Below are positions 59,880 through 64,000 of a stretch of 64,000 bases of DNA, piece by piece (position 1 is the first letter of the stretch; every line of letters starts with the position of its first letter). The notes beneath the pieces were generated by a model. That model was not told the origin of the DNA and searched no databases. It worked only from the letters and a program-made list of their open reading frames with translations. The stretch is taken from positions 46,075,980 through 46,139,979 of the forward strand of contig NC_068575.1 in assembly GCF_025698545.1 (NCBI RefSeq). Reading direction: 5' to 3'. The DNA comes from Gossypium raimondii (Eukaryota; Streptophyta; Magnoliopsida; Malvales; Malvaceae). Both the position numbers and the translations under genes were made by a program.

Positions 59880-60538
59880 CCGACCATATTAAATTAGATT
59901 ATTTGTATTGTTAACAAATTTCAATTTCAGCTTGTTTCTCGAGAAAAAAAAATGTCCATTTCCATTTTGGGTTTTTTCTTTTGTTCTCATTTCGTTGAAT
60001 TCGCTGGTTTGAAATGGGTACCTGTTGAACTTCAATGGGATTTTTGAAAATTTTTAACTTCAATAATAATAATAGTCAATGTTAACAGAAATTAAAGCTA
60101 TAAACAAAATCCAGCTGAATAGAAGCTTTGAAAACTGTCGAGAAAATTAAAAACTTACCGATGAAGAACCTAATAGGGCAGATTCAGAGGCACCCATTGA
60201 TGCAAGCTTCAATTTTCTTTCACACTGAGTCTTAAAAGATTAACTTAAAATTTTGTAATTTTTAAAAGAATTAAAAGCATATTAATTTTTTCAACAGAAT
60301 ATCTTAGATATGAGGTGAAAAAATATTAATACTTTTCTAATAACAGTGACAAATTTAATAAAAAAATTAAAGGAGTAATTTCAGCATTAGTTTTCTGTGT
60401 TATTTAGTAAATCTATTTTGAAAATCTAACCCCAAAATTATTTTAATGGTCTGAATGATGAAATAAAATAATCATATTTATCCACAGATCAGATTGGATA
60501 GATTCGGGAGCTGGAACCTTTTCTTCATTTTAATTTCA
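59880..60538. other. Intergenic, upstream side of the bZIP relict
   Basis: No domain recognised. On the minus strand, ATGGGTGCCTCTGAATCTGC near 60196 followed by TCATCG|GTAAGT could be a small first exon. It stands alone. The 22-bp word around it recurs inverted at 59201. Confidence 0.35.
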
Positions 60539-62374
60539 GGTTATTTTACTTAAATAGTTCAAAAAATATTATATTTATAAAAATAATCTAGGTTTAAAAA
60601 CAATAATTAAAATAACTTGAAATGAACAGTAAATTTGAGTTGTTGCCTATCAATGGTCGGAACTCATTCGTATTTTAAACTCATGATTCATTAATAATTG
60701 TGTCAGACTTTAAAAAAATAATTTTTTAAGTTTTGGCCTGTCAATGGCCGGAATCCGTGTATTTTTTTAAATTGTATAATACTAATATACAAAAAAGAAG
60801 GAAAAAAACTTTTTGGGTGTTGGCTCACAATGGCCGCACCCAGAGACAAAAAAAAAAAAAAAAATTGGGGTCTTTGGCTTTGTCAATGGCGGCACCCAAT
60901 CTGATAAAAAATTTTGACTTTTTTCGTGTCACATCGTATTAGTATCTGAAAAAAGTAAAAAAAATTTTGGGTCGCCCAAGACCCAAGACAAGAAAAACAA
61001 TTTTGACTTTTTTGTATCAAGATCGTATCGATATCTGAAAAAAAGTAAAAAAATTTGGGTCTTGACCATCAATGGTAAGGCACCAGTCTGAGAAAAAGAT
61101 TTGACTTTTTTTCATGTCCGTATCAGGTATCAGTATACTAAAAAAAGTAAAAAAATTTGGGTCTTTGTGTCATCAATGGTCGACACCCAAGACTGAGAAA
61201 AAATTCGAGTTTTGGTATGTCAATGGCCACACACAGTACTGAAAAAAGTAAAAAAAATTTTAAAAGGAACTGTCAATGGCCGGCACCCAATACAGCAAAA
61301 AAAATTTGACTTTTTTCATGTTGGTATCGTATCGATATCTGAAAAAAGTAAAAAATTTGGGTCTTGGCACATCAATGGCGGCACCAAGACAAGAAAAAAA
61401 TTTTGACTTTTTTCATAAACAGATCAGTGTCAGTATACAAAAAAGTAAAAAAAAAATTATATCTATAAATTTAATATAGTTGCTTTCGATTTAGGTTTTA
61501 TTTTTATATTTTAGATGCGATAATTTTTTGAACGTTTGTATTTTTATATTATCGGGTAATAATTTTTACATTCTACAATATTAATACAAAAATATATATT
61601 ATTACCCGATAATATAAAAATACAAACATTCAAAAAATTATTACACTAAAATATAAAATAAAACCTTAAATCCTAAACAATTATATTAAATTTATAGATA
61701 TAATTTTTTACTTTTTTGTATATCGATACCTATATCGACACGAAAAAAGTCAAAAAAAATTTTTACTGTACTGGGTGGCCGACACTCAAAAATTTTTTTT
61801 TACTTTTTTTCTTATACTAATACGATATCGACATCAAAAAAATCAAAAAATTTATCAGATCTTGGGTGCGGCCATTGATGTGCCAAAGACCCAAAATTTT
61901 TTACTTTTTTCAGATATTGATACTTGATACTAACACGAAAAAAAGTTAAAAAATTTATGTCTTTGGTGCCAACCATTAACAGCAAAGACCCAAAAAATTG
62001 TTTTACTTTTTTTCAGATATCGACATCGACATGAAAAAAGTCAAAAAAAATTTATCAGATCTGGGTGCGGCCATTGATGTGTCAAGACCTAAACAAAGCT
62101 TTTTTTCCCTTCTTTTTTGTATATCAGTATTATAAAATTTTTAAAAAAATACACGGGTTTCGGCCATTGATAGGCCAAAACCCCAAAAAATTATTTTTTT
62201 AAGGTCTGACACAATTATTAGGCAATCATGGGTCCAAAATACGAGTGGGTTCTGGGCATTGACAGGCCACAACCCAAATTTACTGTTCATTTCAGGTTAT
62301 TTTGGTTATTGTTTTTAAACCTGGGTTATTTTTGTAAATATAATATTTTTTTGGGCTATTTAGGTAAAATAGCC
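60539..62374. mobile_element. Fold-back element: inverted arms made of ~100-bp tandem repeats
   Basis: Left end GGTTATTTTACTTAAATAG and the reverse complement of the right end GGCTATTTTACCTAAATAG match and continue for over 250 bp (AATATTATATTTA(T/C)AAAAATAA, TTTCGGCC..TGTCAATGGCC). Inside, the left arm has about seven and the right arm about five inverted monomers, each with GTCAATGGC(C)GGCACC-like and GACTTTTTTC...GAAAAAAGT words. The centre near 61548-61612 is a near-perfect palindrome around TTATTACCCGATAATA. Possible imperfect target duplication: TAATTTCA / TAATTCA. No coding capacity. Words such as CAATGGC-GGCACC recall the MULE termini, so a non-autonomous MULE is the best guess. Confidence 0.8.
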
Positions 62375-62486
62375 TCTAATTCAGCCAGAAAATCTAATTC
62401 ATGAAATTACAAAATTTATACATTAAATGGATATATACCCTCTAGTACTTGCTCAATCCAAAACTAAAAACCCACACCAAGTATCA

Positions 62487-63510
62487 ATGGATACGAAAAA
62501 GTTGTAGGCTCTTTGACGCTAAGTAGTCTAGCAATATTCTTGCAGCAGAAGTGTGCGGAAGACAAGCAGGAGGTGCTCTATGTCCAAATGGACTGTGTTG
62601 CAGTCAATTTGGGATGTGTGGCAGCACGTCTGACTACTGCAGAACTAGCTGCCAGAGCCAGTGTAGTGGCAATGATATTGGCAGCATTATCACTCAACAC
62701 CTCATTAATAATATGCTTAAATATCTAAATTATTCACGTTGTCCTGGAAATGGTTTCTACACTTATAGTGCTTTCATTATCGCTGCTTGATCTTTAACGG
62801 ATTTGGCACAACCGGAGATCTTACAACCAGAAAGAGGGAACTCGCAGCTTTCTTAGCTCAAACCTCTCATGAAACAACAGGAGGATGGCCAAGTGCACCA
62901 GATGGCCCATATGCATAGGGATATTGCTTTATAAGGCAACAAAACAACCACCAAGCATATTGTCTTCCTGGTGTCTAGCCGTGTCCTCGTGGAAGATTGT
63001 ATTATGGACGAGGACCCTTCCAATTAGCTTAGTAAGTTTCTCAGTCGCTTGACTAATGAAGTACTAGTTCATGATGTTGTTAACTGACTCAACACAACTT
63101 TCACAATTTAATTTCCTCAGCAACTTCATCATGGGCCAGCTAGAAGAGACATTGGAGTAGACCTAATAAATAATTCAGACCTCGTAGCCACCAACCCGAC
63201 TATATCTTTCAAGACGGCCATTTGGTTTTGGATGACCCCGTAAGGAAACAAACCATCAAGCCATAACGTAATTGTTGGGCAATGGACACCGTCTGCTGCA
63301 GAAAGGGATGCAGGTTGGCTCCCTGGCTATGGAGTCATCAGTAACATAATCAATGGTGAGCTAGAGTGCGGTCATGGTCCTGATGACAGAGTGGCGGACA
63401 GGATTGGTTTCTATCGAAGGTACTGTGACATATTAGGTGTAAGCTACAGGAGCAACTTGGATTGCTATAACCAAAGGCTTCATACAAGCGGACGATCCCA
63501 ACATAGATAA
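62487..63510 (+). pseudogene. Class I chitinase (hevein domain + GH19), dead
   Basis: A possible ATG at 62487 is followed at once by stops in the signal-peptide region. The chitin-binding (hevein) domain is clear at 62551-62670: [20 protein letters not shown], then [10 protein letters not shown]. The GH19 domain follows: [11 protein letters not shown], a frameshift near 62790, [36 protein letters not shown] (catalytic Glu of HETTGG kept), then TAG in place of Trp (62917). An intron of about 63033-63120 precedes [32 protein letters not shown] (then a stop), [16 protein letters not shown] and [16 protein letters not shown]. Active relatives are secreted or vacuolar PR-3 enzymes that hydrolyse fungal chitin. 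Several stops make this copy non-functional. Confidence 0.88.
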
Positions 63511-63570
63511 TAAATGCATGTCAATTTCAACATAAAGTCTTATACGAACCGACGATCTCAAGGTAGTGGT
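63509..63570 (+). repeat. Segment shared with intron 2 of gene A
   Basis: TAATAAATGCAT...AATTTCAA(C)ATAAAGT...TTAT...CGA here matches 18091-18150 (TAATAAATGCATACCAATTTC, split in two words) at most positions. It lies directly behind the chitinase relict, while in gene A it follows the thaumatin exon. A shared ancestral 3' flank or intron is implied. Confidence 0.65.
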
Positions 63571-63644
63571 GATTGTTGATGTCACCACGATAGGTGACAT
63601 TAGCAATCAACCCTTTCTTATATCTCTTCTCTGAAAATTTTTGA

Positions 63645-64000
63645 AAAAGAAATTGGATTCTATTTCTTTCTACCTCTTCTTCTGTTTTGCTTAATCTTGC
63701 ATTTCTTGTTTCACCACCCAGTCCTAGTCAATTGTACGAGAAGTGTCGTGATGCAGTGTTCAAATGTGGGAATATCTCCATTGGATATCCTTTCTCCGGA
63801 GGTGATCGAGAACCAGAATGTGAACATCCTAATTTGGAGCTTCGCTGTGACGATTTTACTAATACTACTAAGATTGAAATTGTTGGTATTAAGTATAAGG
63901 TATTGGACATTCATCATGAAAGTCAGATTCTAAGAATTGCGAGGGAGGACTTCATCAACAATGGCTCTTGTCGTCCTCAAATTCCAATTCAAGATTCGAT
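63645..64000 (+). pseudogene. Start of another GUB_WAK receptor kinase gene (right edge, start codon unresolved)
   Basis: The frame open from 63645 to the window end encodes a hydrophobic leader (SSSVLLNLAFLVS) and then QLYEKCRDAVFKCGNISIGY, SGGDREPECEHPNLELRC and ILRIAREDFINNGSCRPQI, clearly the GUB_WAK_bind domain found in genes B and C. There is no ATG in this frame downstream of the TGA at 63642. A neighbouring frame begins with TTGAAAAAGAAA and also looks like a signal peptide before it stops, suggesting a lost start and a frameshift in the leader. The rest of the gene lies outside, so it may be a pseudogene or may start from an exon I cannot see. Confidence 0.7.

Noticed and set aside
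60733..61479. Three short + frames with MAAPN/KNFDFF repeats
   Set aside because: They are translations of the ~100-bp fold-back monomers and not genes.

Overview
The window is nuclear DNA of a flowering plant. It is AT-rich, with GT-AG introns, a tandem family of plant LRK10L/PR5K-type receptor-like kinases, a class I chitinase relict and a dense load of plant transposable elements. The long-LTR family, LINE family and MULE family look like those I know from cotton (Gossypium, Malvaceae). That assignment is recognition, not a database result.

Layout. 1-341 is flank with a hexamer repeat. 342-6812 is a decayed Mutator-like element (MULE) with ~300 bp terminal inverted repeats (TIRs), a dead transposase (+) and a dead plant-mobile-domain gene (-). 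7136-9760 holds two small non-autonomous elements and a possible gypsy remnant. 9862-15316 is an almost full-length but dead L1-type LINE. 16831-20174 is receptor kinase gene A (thaumatin ectodomain, two frameshifts, intact kinase exon). 20368-22810 is a 5'-truncated LINE (-) with a 315-bp triplication. 23099-33116 is a pile of long solo LTRs, one nested in another and a third alongside, whose empty target site survives as a nearby paralogous copy. 33773-38258 is intact receptor kinase gene B. 39541-46170 is a nest: MULE fragment, hit by a copia element, hit by a solo LTR. 47373-52904 is intact receptor kinase gene C, with two tRNA-derived SINEs in intron 1. 54404-56570 is a third LINE fragment (-). 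57590-58020 is a gypsy remnant. 58667-59170 is the first exon and part of intron 1 of a further gene-A-type kinase. 59467-59843 is a bZIP first-exon relict (-). 60539-62374 is a fold-back element. 62487-63510 is a class I chitinase pseudogene. 63645-64000 is the start of another GUB_WAK receptor kinase, cut by the window edge.

Functional content. Only genes B and C look able to make full proteins: 652 and 657 aa, three exons each, with splice phases that agree exactly. Both should be plasma-membrane, cysteine-rich-ectodomain, non-RD kinases of the LRK10L2 class. Genes A, B, C, the truncated copy and the right-edge gene all lie on the + strand, as expected for a tandem family grown by unequal duplication. 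Ectodomains in the cluster are of two kinds (thaumatin/PR-5 and GUB_WAK), and a PR-3 chitinase relict lies among them. Nearly everything else is transposon-derived, and insertion order can be read from target-site duplications.

The most unusual signals are: arrays of short hairpins at a similar place in four related long LTRs, where the stems stay paired although their sequence differs; a built-in empty site proving two solo-LTR insertions; a SINE pair with perfect target-site duplications in one kinase intron; a ~1.8 kb fold-back element of inverted tandem arrays; and a thaumatin/WAK-associated/kinase chimera.
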